DNA of 64,000 nucleotides from Syngnathus acus (taxonomy: Eukaryota > Chordata > Actinopteri > Syngnathiformes > Syngnathidae), in assembly GCF_901709675.1 (NCBI RefSeq), contig NC_051087.1, positions 14,812,067-14,876,066 of the forward strand, in the 5' to 3' direction. Below are positions 1 through 48,186 of the stretch, one piece after another. Under the pieces are notes generated by a model. It had not been told where the DNA came from. It did no database searches and worked only from the letters and a program-made list of their open reading frames with translations. Position numbers and translations under genes: made by a program. The first letter of the stretch is position 1. Every line of letters starts with the position of its first letter.

Positions 1-419
1 CAAATCACAAAAACTATACAAGTTGGTCTATCACATTCATAGAGGTACAGTGTTGCAGATTTGATAGTCACGCATACATACTGTACAATGAATGGAGACA
101 TGATTCAAGGTGTCACATGAGTAATAAGGTGGGTAAATGAGCTCACAGTGCTTTGAATACCAAAGGTAGAAAAGCGCTATACACGTGAAAGCGCATTTGT
201 CATTTAACATGATCACTAAGTAGGGGAATTAGGAATAGAAAATAAAGACTCCTTCTTTAGAGAGAAAGTGTTGACCGCAGACCAACACAAAACGTAAACA
301 GTAATTGTGCTAATACAGAGCACTGAAAAAAGGGTTAAAAAATATATAAAATCAGTGACTAAATGTCTTGCACTGTTATATATTTGAAATGTAAAAATGT
401 AAGTGTGTGTGTAGGGGGC

Positions 420-610
420 GGGGGTGGTAAAGAGGCATTCCCATGTCCCCTAGTAGACATTGTCTCTCCACCTCCTCCTCGTGGATATGCCTGGAGCACC
501 TCACCAGGGAAGTGTCCGGGGGGGCAGCCTAATTAGATGCCCGAGCCACCTCATCTGGCTCCTCTTCATGTGAGAGGGAGCAGCAGAAAATAAAACTGAA
601 CATTTTCGAG
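420..610 (-). mobile_element. Non-LTR retrotransposon tail fragment
   Basis: On the minus strand it reads CACATGAAGAGGAGCCAGATG then GAGGTGGCTCGGGCATCTAA, a dispersed fish repeat that I associate with LINE 3' regions. Family not certain. Lies just downstream of the last visible kinase exon. Confidence 0.4.
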
Positions 611-793
611 CCCTAGAACCCCTACTGAGCACCGAAGGTTTGCGAGTGAAGATTTGGAAATGTAGTGAATGTTGATTTTTCGTCAGGGTTTGTTCAAGTT
701 CACTAATGGACATTTGATGACACAGATTTTCTTGTCTCCAAGAAACAAACAGGCTGCCGTGTCAGTAACATTCTAGTTCTCAGATTCCCTTTA

Positions 794-10010
<9,217 letters not shown>

Positions 10011-10011
10011 T

Positions 10012-10500
10012 CTGAAACTGATACGAGTCAGGCAATGTAGTGTGTTAACTTGATGTACAACATAATATCCTGGCAGGTGAGCAGGAAAAATTGGCCTGTG
10101 TCATTTAGTAAACCAATGAAAATATTGTGAAGTCAACTTTCGAATAGTTCAGTCAGCATTTGTTTTCAAATTGTAAAGCACGCAAAAACACGCGTAGTGC
10201 GTTTGAACACTTAATCAAGCTAATATGTGTTGAATTAGGACAGTCACGAGTAAAGCAAGTCAAGTGGCAACCATGTGAGGGGGTTTTCATGTTTATGTAA
10301 AAGCTTGTCGAGTTGCTATTTCTTACCGACCAACGTCTGAACTGCCGTTTACGGTCGTCACTGAGGATGACAGTTGTGTTGACAAATAGCTTAGCAGAGA
10401 CAGCTAACGTAAAGTTAACTAGCTCACCTGACAGCTCTCTTACATCCGGAGCTTTCTTAGCTCACGCTGGAAAACTGTGATGTATAATCCAAATTACTTT
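10012..10500 (-). promoter_or_regulatory. rps6kb2: Predicted rps6kb2 5'UTR: noncoding exon, 5'UTR intron and promoter side
   Basis: On the minus strand a strong donor CTGTCAG|GTGAGC ends at 10428. The acceptor TTTCAG lies one base before the ATG. This suggests a noncoding first exon from roughly 10500 to 10428 and a 416-nt 5'UTR intron (10427-10012). No TATA box is evident. Splice-signal reading only. Confidence 0.45.
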
Positions 10501-10998
10501 TATTTAAAAACGGCGTTTCCGATTTGGGCCTTCTTCTGTAATATTCTCAGATACTCTTCAATTGTTTTTAACTCCACTTGGGACCCAAGTTGAGCACTCC
10601 TCGTGCAGGCTTCCCGATGCTGTTATTGCGGCGTCATTGTAGACGTCATCGGGCTTCTCTTTTCCTTTGTGTTTATTGGCGGAGAGTAAGCCATTACGTC
10701 CTACGTCAGTACAAGTACGTGCAGCGTACTTCCTGGCGTTTATACGTTTTTTTTTCAGGATTGAAAGGGAAGCACTGTCAAAATCGAGTATTATAAAAGA
10801 AATTGGCCCAATAGATTTCCATTCCATATTAACTGAATGCCAAATAATGCTAAAAGCTGTATTTTGACGACGTTCGCTGGTGTTATTTTGGCTTTCGAAG
10901 TCGGCCGAAGAAATTATTGGCGAAAACCTGTTTCATTTCATAAGTTTATTGAGCATCCCGATCTAACAAACAAAACAGCAATATATGAAAACAACAGT

Positions 10999-11002
10999 TT
11001 GT

Positions 11003-11084
<82 letters not shown>

Positions 11085-11098
11085 TGTGCGCGCGCGCT
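10999..11098. repeat. (GT)n followed by (GCGT)n microsatellite
   Basis: About 45 bp of GT repeats, then CGTG/GCGT tetramers and CGCGCGC, between the two divergent genes. Reading frames across it are low complexity. Confidence 0.95.
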
Positions 11099-11108
11099 CA
11101 AGTGAGTA

Positions 11109-12063
11109 CAGTAATCCCTCGCTACATCGCGGTTCACTTCACGCGGTTTCAGTACATCGCGAATTTCTTTCTAAATAAAAAAAATCCATCCATTCACTGT
11201 ACCGCTTAGCCCCCACAGGGGTCGCGGGTGTGCTGGAGCCTATCCCAGCCGTCATCGGGTAGTAGGAGGCGGACACCCTGAACCGGTTGCCAGCCAATCG
11301 CAGGGCACACAGAGACAAACTACCATTCGCACTCGCACTCACACCTCGGGACAATTTGGAGTGCTACCAAGCATGTTTGTGGGAGGAAACCTGAGTGCCC
11401 GGAGAAAACCCACACGGGCCCGGGGAGAACATGCAAACTCCACACAGGGAGTGCCGGAGGTGGAATTGAACCCGCACCCTTCTAACTGGGAGGCGGACAT
11501 GCTACCCAGTGCACCACCGAGCCACCAAACAAAAACAAAAAAATAAAAATAAAAATAAAACTTCTAAATTGAGGAATTATGGCACGAAAGTTGCCCACAT
11601 GCCAGCAGAAGGCAGAGAGTGCCCACACAATTGCAGTACGTACACTTGTACCTTGTTATAAAAAAGTAAAAATTAAAGTTATAATAAGAGTTCTAAAAAC
11701 ATATTTACAGTATTGTGCCTTGTTATAAAAAAAATTGTTATAATAATAAAAGAGTTCTAAAAACATATTTACAGTATGTATACTTTAGCTACATCTACAT
11801 GTTACACACACACACAAACACGTATCATATTTATATTTATATCATTTATACATTATTTTCTGGATGTCATTTATACTATTAATATAGTATTTACATGTTT
11901 GAAACTATTATTTAATGTTCTAATGATAACATATGCACTTATATGGTTTAATATACATTTATTGACACACAAAAACTGTATGTATGTCAAAAATGAGAGG
12001 GTGACTACTTTTCACATATGGTGGTCTTGGAACCAATTATCCACGATAAACAAGAGATTACTG
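11109..12063. mobile_element. TA-flanked Tc1/mariner-like non-autonomous element
   Basis: Left end TA-CAGTAATCCCTCGCTACA at 11107, right end AACAAGAGATTACTG-TA at 12065. It carries a SINE (11184-11525). A second left end of the same family is at about 30684. Confidence 0.65.
11184..11525 (-). mobile_element. tRNA-derived SINE
   Basis: Read on the minus strand it begins GGTGGCTCGGTGGTGCACTG, has a B-box-like GGGTTCAATTCC about 50 nt in, then the conserved GGAGTTTGCATGTTCTCCCC, and ends near ATGGATGGA. Related copies are at 19049-19347 and 32157-32431. Confidence 0.6.
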
Positions 12064-12491
12064 TACTGTACTGCTGTTCAAGGAACTTATCGAGACCTAC
12101 CCCCAATTGTACAGTGGCCTTTTTCTCAGGAAACATTCTTTACAGTAAATAAGCAACCATTTGACAAATAAATGTGCGTAGGTTTATATGGGGATGGTAG
12201 GGACGTATCACAACCAATATTTGGGAATACAATATAGTCCCTATCAATATTTACCATTTTATTTTAATACAGCGAACATCTATATTTACTAATGTTGACT
12301 TGAGTTGGGGTGTGTGCTCTCATAATTGGGGGAGAGGCGCACTGTGGTGATTTCATCAGGCAGGAAGATTGCATGTATGTGTTGCACCTGTTGAAGTAAA
12401 TGTGAATGTCCTAAACGCAATCCCACGGCGTGCTGTGTGCAATTGGTTCCTCCACAGATGATAGGTTGATCCGGTTATCCAGCCCAGAGAA

Positions 12492-12841
12492 ATGGCAAAC
12501 GCAACAGGTTATGGGCCCAGGCGGGGTACTGGAAGCCGATGGTTAAGACTGTGTTTTGACGGAGACGAAACAAATTACGAGCTGTGGGAAGCGAAATTCA
12601 TAGGACACATGCAGCTGCAAGGACTAAAGGAGATCATCTTGCCTGAGCCAGATAGATGTGCAGAGAACTTTGACGCAGAAGTGTACACAGAGAAAAATGG
12701 AGACGCTTACGCCGAACTGATTCAGTTTCTAGATGACAATAACCTAATGAGGCATGCCGGCGGAGATGGGCACAAAGCCTTGGAAATACTGCGGAATCAT
12801 TATGCAGGTAAAGGCAAACCACGAGTGATCAACCTGTACAC
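12492..12841 (+). pseudogene. Gag-like LTR-retrotransposon fragment
   Basis: About 116 codons from MANATGYGPRRG with LCFDGDETNYELWEAKF and GDGHKALEILRNHYAGKGKP, a pattern like Copia/UBN2-type gag proteins. The frame is cut by a palindromic MITE at 12842 and no continuation was seen after 13042. No LTR or pol was found nearby. Family call from motif memory only. Confidence 0.45.
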
Positions 12842-13042
12842 CAGGGGTCTCAAACTCCAGTCCTCGGGGGCCGCATTCCTACATGTTTTCCAAGTTTCCC
12901 TCGTTAAACACACCTGATTCAATTATCAGGCTCCTGCAGAACGCGAGGATGAACTGATCATTTGAATCAGGTGTGTTTAACGAGGGAAACTTGGAAAACA
13001 TGTAGGAATGCGGCCCCCGAGGACTGGAGTTTGAGACCCCTG
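12842..13042. mobile_element. Palindromic hAT-like MITE, copy 1
   Basis: CAGGGGTCTCAAACTCCAG at the left is inverted at the right end as CTGGAGTTTGAGACCCCTG. The two halves are near-perfect inverted repeats over about 85 bp. No matching 8-bp TSD here. Same family as 32890-33076. Confidence 0.8.
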
Positions 13043-14040
13043 ATCTATGTAAATATAAAAACTGGCATGTGGTCACGAATATCACTGTATAAAATTCCTA
13101 TGATTATTCTGCTAACAATAACATTTGTAAAGATATTATTAAGGATGTAACCCTTGTTGGTTTAGTGATTGTTGGAGATAGCATTAAGCTATACATCATG
13201 AAAATCTTTAGTGAGTTTATGAGTATTATACTTCAAAAGGTCTATATAAGTATCCCCACAGACAATCAAATCTTTCTGTGTGATGTTTGAGAATAATTTT
13301 TCAATAGAATCTGAAAATGCACTGATACTGATAGGGGTCCTGTAAACGCAAGAAATAAAAAAAAAAGATTTCTGTCTGTCATTTTAATTTCTACTGTGAC
13401 ATACTCAAAAATATTTTCCATTGCACGTCATTTTGGCAACGACTTTACAGTTGTATTTCTCATTGATGTAGTATATAGTGCAACATCACCTCCTGTTTTT
13501 TTTTGTCCCTGTTCATATTGTACATGTTATAATTCTTCAGACAACAGTCATTGCTATCACATTACCAAGTATAATGGATCAAGGACAGAGATTTTCCATC
13601 TTGGTTAGAGTGTATATCAATAAATTGGTCATCTGGTAATAATTACAGTCGACATTAACAGAATTAAAGAAATTGGTCTCAGGATCTAAATTGAACAGAG
13701 TGCTTTGGCGTTTTTTAGTTGGTGTAAAGGTTGTGAATTGTGAGGTAGTGCTACTAATTATATCTTCACCTTCATCATCACTCTCTGAGAGAGACAGAAT
13801 GGGACATTGGAGTGCAAGTCTGCTATTTTTTTTTGCTATACACTAAGAGAGTACAAGGTCAGTGATACATGTTCAGCTCCTCCACCTTTTTATTCCAGAA
13901 AGCCCTTGCCTGTTCAGGAGAACCGTTTAGTTTGATGAAGACATGACAGTTAAATGTCCAGGTTGACTGTATTTTACCCTGTTTCCTGAGCATCCTGGCT
14001 TCCCTAGCGATATCTGCATTTTTCTTTGTTAGATGGGCAT

Positions 14041-14108
14041 AAAAGGCAAGAAGGTAAAAATACAGATATTTTCAATTTAAAAAACTCGCCCAAACTGGGA
14101 CTTGCACC
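14041..14108 (-). repeat. Partial duplicate of tRNA-Lys 3' half and downstream flank
   Basis: 14041-14108 resembles 14152-14220: both begin AAAAGGCAAGAAG and end with a tRNA T-arm/acceptor segment (GCCCAAACTGGGACTTGCACC against GCCCGAACAGGGACTTGAACC). Only the 3' tRNA half is present, so it is not a functional tRNA. Confidence 0.7.
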
Positions 14109-14198
14109 TTTGAAGTCTGACGAAGAAATTATTGGTGAAAACCTATAAATTAAAAGGCAAGAAGATAAAAACGAATATTTTCAACAACAAAAATACTT

Positions 14199-14271
14199 CG
14201 CCCGAACAGGGACTTGAACCCTGGACCCTCAGATTAAAAGTCTGATGCTCTACCGACTGAGCTATCCGGGC
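14199..14271 (-). tRNA. tRNA-Lys (TTT)
   Basis: 73 nt on the minus strand from GCCCGGATAGCTCAGTCGGT. Anticodon TTT sits in CTTTTAA, followed by the T-arm GGTTCAAGTCC. The acceptor arms GCCCGGA and TTCGGGC pair. No intron. A partial copy of its 3' half lies at 14087-14108. Confidence 0.96.
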
Positions 14272-14765
14272 TACGAAGTCTCCTTGGCAAAATTTATTAT
14301 TAAACGTTGTAAATAGGTCAGTGAACGGGCGAATATAAACAAAATAGTCTCAATAGTTACGAGGTGTTTGACCTGCAAAAGATGCAAAAGAGTTTGCTTT
14401 GTACTAGGAGACACGTTTGGTGTTGAAGAGCTGCAACTACAACTAATGTCAAAGCGAGACTGACTAACGTATTACCTATGTGACGATCTAATACATTTGG
14501 CCCCACTTAAAAATCAAACAATTTCAGATGAATGATATTCAAACGAAGAGTGGCAGATGTTTATATTTTAACGAAATATAATTCTTATAAATTGTTTGGA
14601 CTTCAGTTTAACAGTTTCAAATTTTATTTTTTCAAGTACGAGTTGTTTTGTCAAGTACAAAACCTTTGACCCCAATCTACCTCCATTTAACAATCAATGA
14701 AAATGAAACAATCAGGCTGTTGAGATGGGTTTATAAAGCAAATGATCATTAAAAAAGTTTGACGA

Positions 14766-14838
14766 AGGCCCCAGCGAGATTTGAACTCGCGACCCCTGGT
14801 TTACAAGACCAGTGCTCTAACCCCTGAGCTATGGAGCC
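14766..14838 (-). tRNA. tRNA-Thr (TGT)
   Basis: 73 nt on the minus strand from GGCTCCATAGCTCAGGGGTT. Anticodon TGT in CTTGTAA, T-arm GAGTTCAAATCTC. Acceptor arms GGCTCCA and TGGGGCC pair with one G-T. No intron. About 500 bp from tRNA-Lys, same strand. Confidence 0.96.
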
Positions 14839-14999
14839 CATGATATCCGTTAGAGGTAATTACTCTAATAAAACAATTCATACAATGTGAACCGAAAGGC
14901 ACAACATCAAAACATGATTTAAAATCTCCGTTCCAGGCGTCTTCCTTACGACAGCAGAGTAAGCCCTGGCTGCAGTTCGAGGCGTGACTCAACGTGGGG

Positions 15000-17035
15000 C
15001 GGACCTAAACGTCTGACTCGGATTCTCGACCTCTGTGTTCATTTTTGCTTTCATTTTCTTTGACTGTCAAAATATTTCCTTTTTCTCATCGAAAACTCTA
15101 AACTATTGACTGACCAAAATCCAACTACTGTAATAACCTCAACCATACCGCAGTCATCCCACTCAAGCCTAAGATGGCACGTCTTTTGACCACAACATTT
15201 TAACTCAATGGCCGAGCCTACACACTCTGAAGACATTTTTTGTGTTGAATTTTGTGTTTGAAATTGTTTTTGTATTCATAGGGGTTTTGCCGTATATAAT
15301 CGTAAAGTCTGCGTCTTCTGTAGCTTTCCAACCCTTTGTTCACCCAGAATGAACGTCAAAATGTACTTTCAACTAGTGCCGTCAGTTAAGTTAGCTCCGC
15401 CCTGCAGGGGTGAGAGTTTAAATACGTTAAAAAATAAGCGTGATGTTATAAGACAGCGCATCATTAAAACGGCCAAAGAAATAGTTTAACAAAAACGAAT
15501 AGCATCCGTGTGGGCGGAGAAAAACGTTTAGGGCCACCCCGCATTGAGGCACGCCTCGACCCTGCACCCCGCTCTTCAGCCAGTTGCTGGCTACTGCTGT
15601 ACAGCCAGGGTAATACCGTTATTTCCACCAGGGGGTGGAAAGGGTGCGTCGACTTTCCACATGTGTAACACTGGCTTTTTGTCTTTTATACTTAACTACT
15701 AAATTGTGGAATCATCAAGTTGCTAAAATGCAAAGCTAGCGTAAACATAATGGACCCGCCAAACTAACTGATGAAAGACTTCGTACTCTGTCTCGGCATC
15801 TTTTGTCTTGGGATTGTGTGCACTGTCTGTGCTGATTGACAGCAGGCGGTGAAAGTGAGCAGTAGCAGCCAGCCAGTTTTCGTCACAGCAGAGGAAAGTT
15901 GGACACGGAAACATGAAGTACTCGAGTGATTCCATTTTAAAAGAGTGATTCGTTGTAAGTTATTATACAGTTTCTCTGTTGGATGTTTTTCCTGCATGGA
16001 CTCCATTTTTGTTTACACCAAAAGGGACGTGTTTACCTTTCTTCGAGCCCTCGTGAAAGCGAAGGGAGCAATGGTGGAGGCTGGGGGATGCAGGAGCGGA
16101 GTTGCCTCCTGAAAAGGTGTGCATCGACACAGGATAGTCTCCGAATTTTGGATGGTGGACCCAGGATATCACATCAGCAGGTGCGTGCGACTATGGCTCA
16201 AACCATGGCCAAATTTGCTTGCTATTTTGAGTTTGCCATGTAGAGTAATTACGTGGAAAGCCTATTCATTCAGACAATACGTTTCAAACCATTACCCCCC
16301 CCCCCCCCACACACACACACACACAAAAAAGAAATGCGATTAACTTGAGTTTACCAGCTCGATTAATTACGTGTTAAAGCCTAAGTATTGATACGGTATG
16401 TTTAAACTAAAAGTTTAGAGAAAACGTAACGTTGCAGCGCGTCCAGTTTATAGGTTAGTTATTTACCAGCGCAAACGTTGCAACTTGGTCGTGAACTACT
16501 TGGATTGGGGGGAGGTGGCGGGGGGGTACCCGTGGAACGTGTTCTTGGATCCGGGTTGCACCCGAGAAGGAGAGTCGTTACTACTGAATCTGCGTTTTGG
16601 TGGGAAGCTAGTTTTTTTTAATCGACATCTACGCCCAAACAGGAGGAAAACACACTTTGCAAACCTACACATCGGACTAAGGGAAATTGTAGTACGTGAT
16701 TTCTTCGACGGGGAAAAACAGTAGAAACGTTGCCTTTTTTATTTATTTATTTTTTTATAAAGCTTTTGCCCGCATCAACACATCACTGATGACCACAAGA
16801 TGTTTAAAGGCCTTTGCTTTAAGTCAACGACTCTTCAGCGATCATATCGGCGTGTCTGCAGGGGTTGGTAGCAAAAGAAAAAGCCTATCCATGTAGACGG
16901 TGTTTTTCTTCCTGACCGGTTCACCTATTATTACGGCTTTGTAGCAAAGACTCGCTGTGTGGCCATGCGAAGAATTTGGCTATTTGTAGAGGAATGCTTC
17001 GCTTTCTCTTGGCATTAGCTCTGCAGTGGATTCAT
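15000..17035 (+). promoter_or_regulatory. dtx4: Region upstream of dtx4, including a probable 5' noncoding exon
   Basis: No coding sequence recognised. A donor-like TTCAT|GTAAGC at 17035/17036 and an acceptor CTCCGCAG at 17131-17138 would remove a 103-nt 5'UTR intron just before the ATG exon. A poly-C/CA tract lies at about 16294-16325. The promoter itself was not located. Confidence 0.35.
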
Positions 17036-17151
17036 GTAAGCTACGGCAGCCTCGTCTTATTGTTATTGTGAGAATATGTGGTAATGATATCAGTCGGTTG
17101 ATCGAAGACCGCTGTTACATCTTTTAATTCCTCCGCAGGGCCAACAGTAAC

Positions 17152-43950
<26,799 letters not shown>

Positions 43951-46110
43951 TCAGATGTGGAACCAGGGACAACAATGAGGAGATACTTTTGATGTGGGGG
44001 GAAAAAAAGGAAACGCGGAAAAAAAATCTGCCTCGCCAGATAACAGAGGCAAGAAGAGGAGGACAACAGGCAGTCAGTCTGGCAGTATTTAAAAGGAGTG
44101 CAGCGGATATTTGAAGTGTTTTCCCCCCCAAATAACCACTTTTTTAAACTTTATTTTTTTTACTGGTAGTTTGCCTGCCATTGTCATTCCAATAGTGTAT
44201 AGTTAAATACTCATTAAAGGTATGAGTAGATAGCAGATGAAAAGGAGTTCTTTACCACTCAGGATCTAGGTACTAACAGTCCACAAGTGAGCGTGAAATG
44301 GTACTAATAACGAAGAACAAAAACAAGTTTAGTGAGCAAAATAATAGACGATGGTATGTCTGAGCGGGACAAAAAATGGAAAGACGGGAGAAAGAGAGGA
44401 AGATGTCTGATGTGGGGGAGGGGACTGAAGAAAAACCGTCCGCAAGAGAGAAGGGTTTTATGAATGTAGTGTAGAATAAGTGTGAACACTAACTTGTATA
44501 AGGTACTTTCCAGAGTAACACTAACTTGTATGGTACTTTTCAGTTGCTAGTAGGTTCACCACAAACCGACAAAATCAGTCAAGAATGATGTCCAAGTGGT
44601 AGGTGGAAGGGCCCCCCTTTGTTTTGTCCATAGTCAATAACGTTCTGTCATGTTGCGCCCTCTTGTGATTTTTCTATTGGACTGCACTCAGGCTGTAAGC
44701 CACTGAGGTGCATTAATTTTGCCAGTAGTATGTGTGGTACTTATCATTGTTACATTATTCCTTTACTTTCTGGGGCCAAGCCAAGCAGTTATCATTGTGT
44801 ATGAAATGAAACCAAGGCTCTTTCCCTTATTTGCCTTTTTTTTCTACAAATAAGCTGAGGTACACACGAATCTTACATTCCTCCGAGGTACCCGAATTTA
44901 CATGTAATTCCCTAATATGTGTTGAATTGAATGAAAATTTGGAATCTATGTTTTTTCCTCCTGTGCGACCACTGTAACAAACCCATTGAGGCAGCACAAT
45001 GCATTTTCCTCTGCTGACCGAAAATTAGCATATTTGATACTGTGAGATTTTCATTACGCGCACTTCGTATTACCTTCTCTCATCCAGCAGCAGGTGATAA
45101 TGCACTGCCCACTTCGTGTTTTGCGTCTGTAAATTGCCTGGCATATGAATTTGTTCGAGTGAGTGCATGTGTGTTGCGAGAGGAAAGCTGTGTACTGTGG
45201 ATACCAGTACCAACATGCTCTAAGTCAAGAGTATTATTACTATTTCTGTTACTTTTCTGTTTTCTGTAGCAATGATATCATTTGGAAACTCTGAGGCTGA
45301 TGATAATGATGGTACTCACTGTATGGTTATGCCAATGTTTTTACTCTTGTTATTATGTTTTAATGTGAACTGTAGCAACAACTTTTGTGTACAATAGTAT
45401 CTTCATTACATTATCATAGAAGTGGTAGGCTTTGTTGTACATTTAATGGGTATTCATTATGTGATTTTTTTATTTGTCACGTCGGTTTACAGTTTTTTAA
45501 TACATAGGATTTTTCCATTTTCATTGCATCGGGTGAAGTGAGGCTGATTTGAAACATCTTTTCTTTGGAAAAGGAATGTCATAATATAATTTTATTTGCG
45601 TGTCAAATGAATTTGTATTGCAATTATAAACCCTTTCTACGCTTGATTTTTTTTTAGACGGTTCGAGAATGCTCAAGTTTTTATTTAGATGGTTTGAGAA
45701 TGCTCAAGAGTGATTTTTGGATTGAAATGTTTTCTTGAGTGTCTTAGCATTTGTCCAATTTCTTGCTCTTATGACCCAAACACATGGTCATTCTATTGTC
45801 GAGATCGACTGTCTTGATAAAGAATGATATTCTCATGTGTTGTGTGCAGTGCTTGAACCATTTGAGCAAAGTGGGAAAAAGCAAGTAACTCATTACTCAA
45901 GTCGTGTTTATCCTTTAAAAGCAGATGTCTTAGCAGTTCATCCAGATGGCAATAGTTCATCCTCAAAATGTGAGCTCTTGGGATTGTGTTGGTCTGATGG
46001 GACTCAGAAAAAAGCATGTCCTCTACCTGATGGACAATTTGTAATTACAAAATGCTGGAGTATGACAGATTAATACATGTAAGAATAAACAATGTATGAA
46101 ACCTCTGCAC
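43951..46110 (+). other. dtx4: Probable dtx4 3'UTR and downstream sequence
   Basis: No gene recognised. Candidate poly(A) signals are ATTAAA at about 44213 and AATAAA at 46084-46089. Which one ends the transcript cannot be told from the sequence. The stretch is low in recognisable repeats compared with its surroundings. Confidence 0.4.
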
Positions 46111-46432
46111 CCATTTCTAATTTAATTTCATCTTATTTACTTTTGTATATTTTATGATACTTTTAATGAATTTACATTGTGTTGTATAGTTTACCCCGTA
46201 AACAACTAGCACGCACAGACATGCAGGCATGCAGGGAAATCTCTCATTTAAATATACAAAGATGGTTGTGAAAAAGGGAAGGGGGTGTAGACCAGGTATG
46301 AAAGCCTTTTTTTTTTTTGTCCACGTCAATTGTGAAGGAAACTTTTACAACAGCCATCAAGAACCGCCGCTGCTTGGCTTGGTTTCAGGGGCGATTGTAT
46401 CTATAAAATGCACAATTCTGAGTCAACTCACG

Positions 46433-46508
46433 GCTTACGGCCATACAGGTCGGGCCTGGTTAGTACTTGGATGGGAGACCGCCTGGGAATACCAGGTGCT
46501 GTAAGCTT
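46433..46508 (+). pseudogene. 5S rRNA pseudogene (internal deletion)
   Basis: Has the 5S start GCTTACGGCCATAC and the 3' two-thirds (GGTCGGGCCTGGTTAGTACT ... AAGCTT) but lacks about 44 bases between, including CTACCCTGAGAACGCCCGAT. 76 nt instead of 120. Confidence 0.92.
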
Positions 46509-47106
46509 TTTCTTTCTTATGTGCACTTCAGTCGTTTCAGCCATTTTTTTATACAACACCCATCACGAATGGCATTCGGAAACAGCAAGCCTAGTTGATA
46601 AACTCCGACATTGAAACTATAACACGACTTTGAAACCTATATTATGTGGTGACATCCATAGCATTGTAGTTCACGTTTTTACCGCTAGAGAGAAGACTAT
46701 GTACAGTGAATAAAGAGCATGGCTCCCTGTGAAATCAAAGCAGCAGTCTTTACTTGTAAAAGAACCCAACACAACACATTGCGCTTCCATGTCGTGTTTT
46801 TACCTTTTTCAAGACATTTATTTTGATACAGCAAAATGCAGGTCGCAACGGCAAATTCGTGCTACCGCATAAAAGGCTGTCAATAACTTTTCACGATAGC
46901 CATGTTTCCATAAAACACCAAAAGTCTTGGAAGAAAGCCTGTTTCGGACCTGGTTGTAAAAAAAAGGGGGAAGGGAGACCGTCAGGGAATACCAGGTGCT
47001 GAAAGCCTTTTTTTTTTTTTTTTTCCACGTCAATTGTGAAAGGAAACTTTTACAACAGCCATCAAGTACCGCCGCTGCTTGGCATGGTTTCAGGGGCGAT
47101 TGTGTC

Positions 47107-47113
47107 TATAAAA
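47107..47113 (+). promoter_or_regulatory. Upstream TATA-like element of the 5S gene
   Basis: TATAAAA at -31 to -25 of the 5S start, conserved in all three units (TCTATAAAATGCACAA). Confidence 0.6.
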
Positions 47114-47137
47114 TGCACAATTCTGTGTCAACTCATG

Positions 47138-47257
47138 GCTTACGGCCATACTACCCTGAGAACGCCCGATCTCGTCCGATCTCGGAAGCTAAGCAGGGTC
47201 GGGCCTGGTTAGTACTTGGATGGGAGACCGCCTGGGAATACCAGGTGCTGTAAGCTT
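47138..47257 (+). rRNA. 5S ribosomal RNA
   Basis: Full 120-nt vertebrate 5S from GCTTACGGCCATACTACCCT to TGCTGTAAGCTT, with the Pol III internal control region intact (AAGCTAAGCAGGGTCGGGCC and GTACTTGGATGGGAGACC). TATAAAA lies about 31 nt upstream and a T run terminates it. Confidence 0.97.
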
Positions 47258-47260
47258 TTT
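47256..47260 (+). terminator. Pol III T-run terminator of the 5S gene
   Basis: Five T residues directly at the 3' end of the 5S sequence, the usual Pol III stop. Confidence 0.75.
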
Positions 47261-47889
47261 CTTTCTTATGTGCACTTCAGTCGTTTCAGCAATTTTCTTT
47301 TACAACACCCATCACGAATGGCATTCGGAAACAGCAAGCCTAGTTTAAACTCCGACATTGAAACTATAACACGAGTTTGAAACCTATATTATGTGGTGAC
47401 ATCCATAGCATTGTAGTTCACGTTTTTACCGCTAGAGGGAAGACTATGTACAGTGAATAAAGAGCATGGCTCCCTGTGAACTCAAAGCAGCAGTCTTTAC
47501 TTGTAAAAGAACCCAACACAACACATTGCGCTTCCATGTCGTGTTTTTACCTTTTTCAAGACATTTGTTTTGATACAGCAAAATGCAGGTCGCAACGGCA
47601 AATTCGTGCTACCGCATAATAAGCTGTCAATAACTTTTCACGATAGCCATGTTTCCATAAAACACCAAAAGTCTTGGAAGAAAGCCTGTTTCGGACCTGG
47701 TTGTAAAAAAAAGGGGGAAGGGTGACCGTAAGGGAATACCAGGTGCTGAAAGCCTTTTTTTTTTTTTTTTTTTTTTCCACGTCAATTGTGAAAGGAAACT
47801 TTTACAACAGCCATCAAGTACCGCCGCTGCTTGGCATGGTTTCAGGGGCGATTGTGTCTATAAAATGCACAAGTCTGAGTCAACTCACG

Positions 47890-47999
47890 GCTTACGGCCA
47901 TACTACCCTGAGAACGCCTGATTTCGTAAGCTAAGCAGGGTCGGGCCTGGTTAGAACTTGAATGGGAGATCGCCTGGAAATACCAGGTGCTGTAAGCTT
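47890..47999 (+). pseudogene. 5S rRNA pseudogene (10-nt deletion plus substitutions)
   Basis: 110 nt. GAACGCCTGATTTCGTAAGC shows a deletion in the first third. It also has TTAGAACTTGAATGGGAGAT and CTGGAAATACC substitutions, including inside the Pol III control region. Confidence 0.9.
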
Positions 48000-48186
48000 T
48001 TTCTTTCTTATGTGCACTTCAGTCGTTTCAGCAATTTTTTTTTTTTACAACACCCATCACGAATTCTGATTCTGATTCTGATTCTGAATGGCATTCGGAA
48101 ACAGCAAGCCTAGTTTAAACTCCGACATTGAAACTATAACATGAGTTTGAAACCTATATTATGTGGTGACATCCATAGCATTGTAG

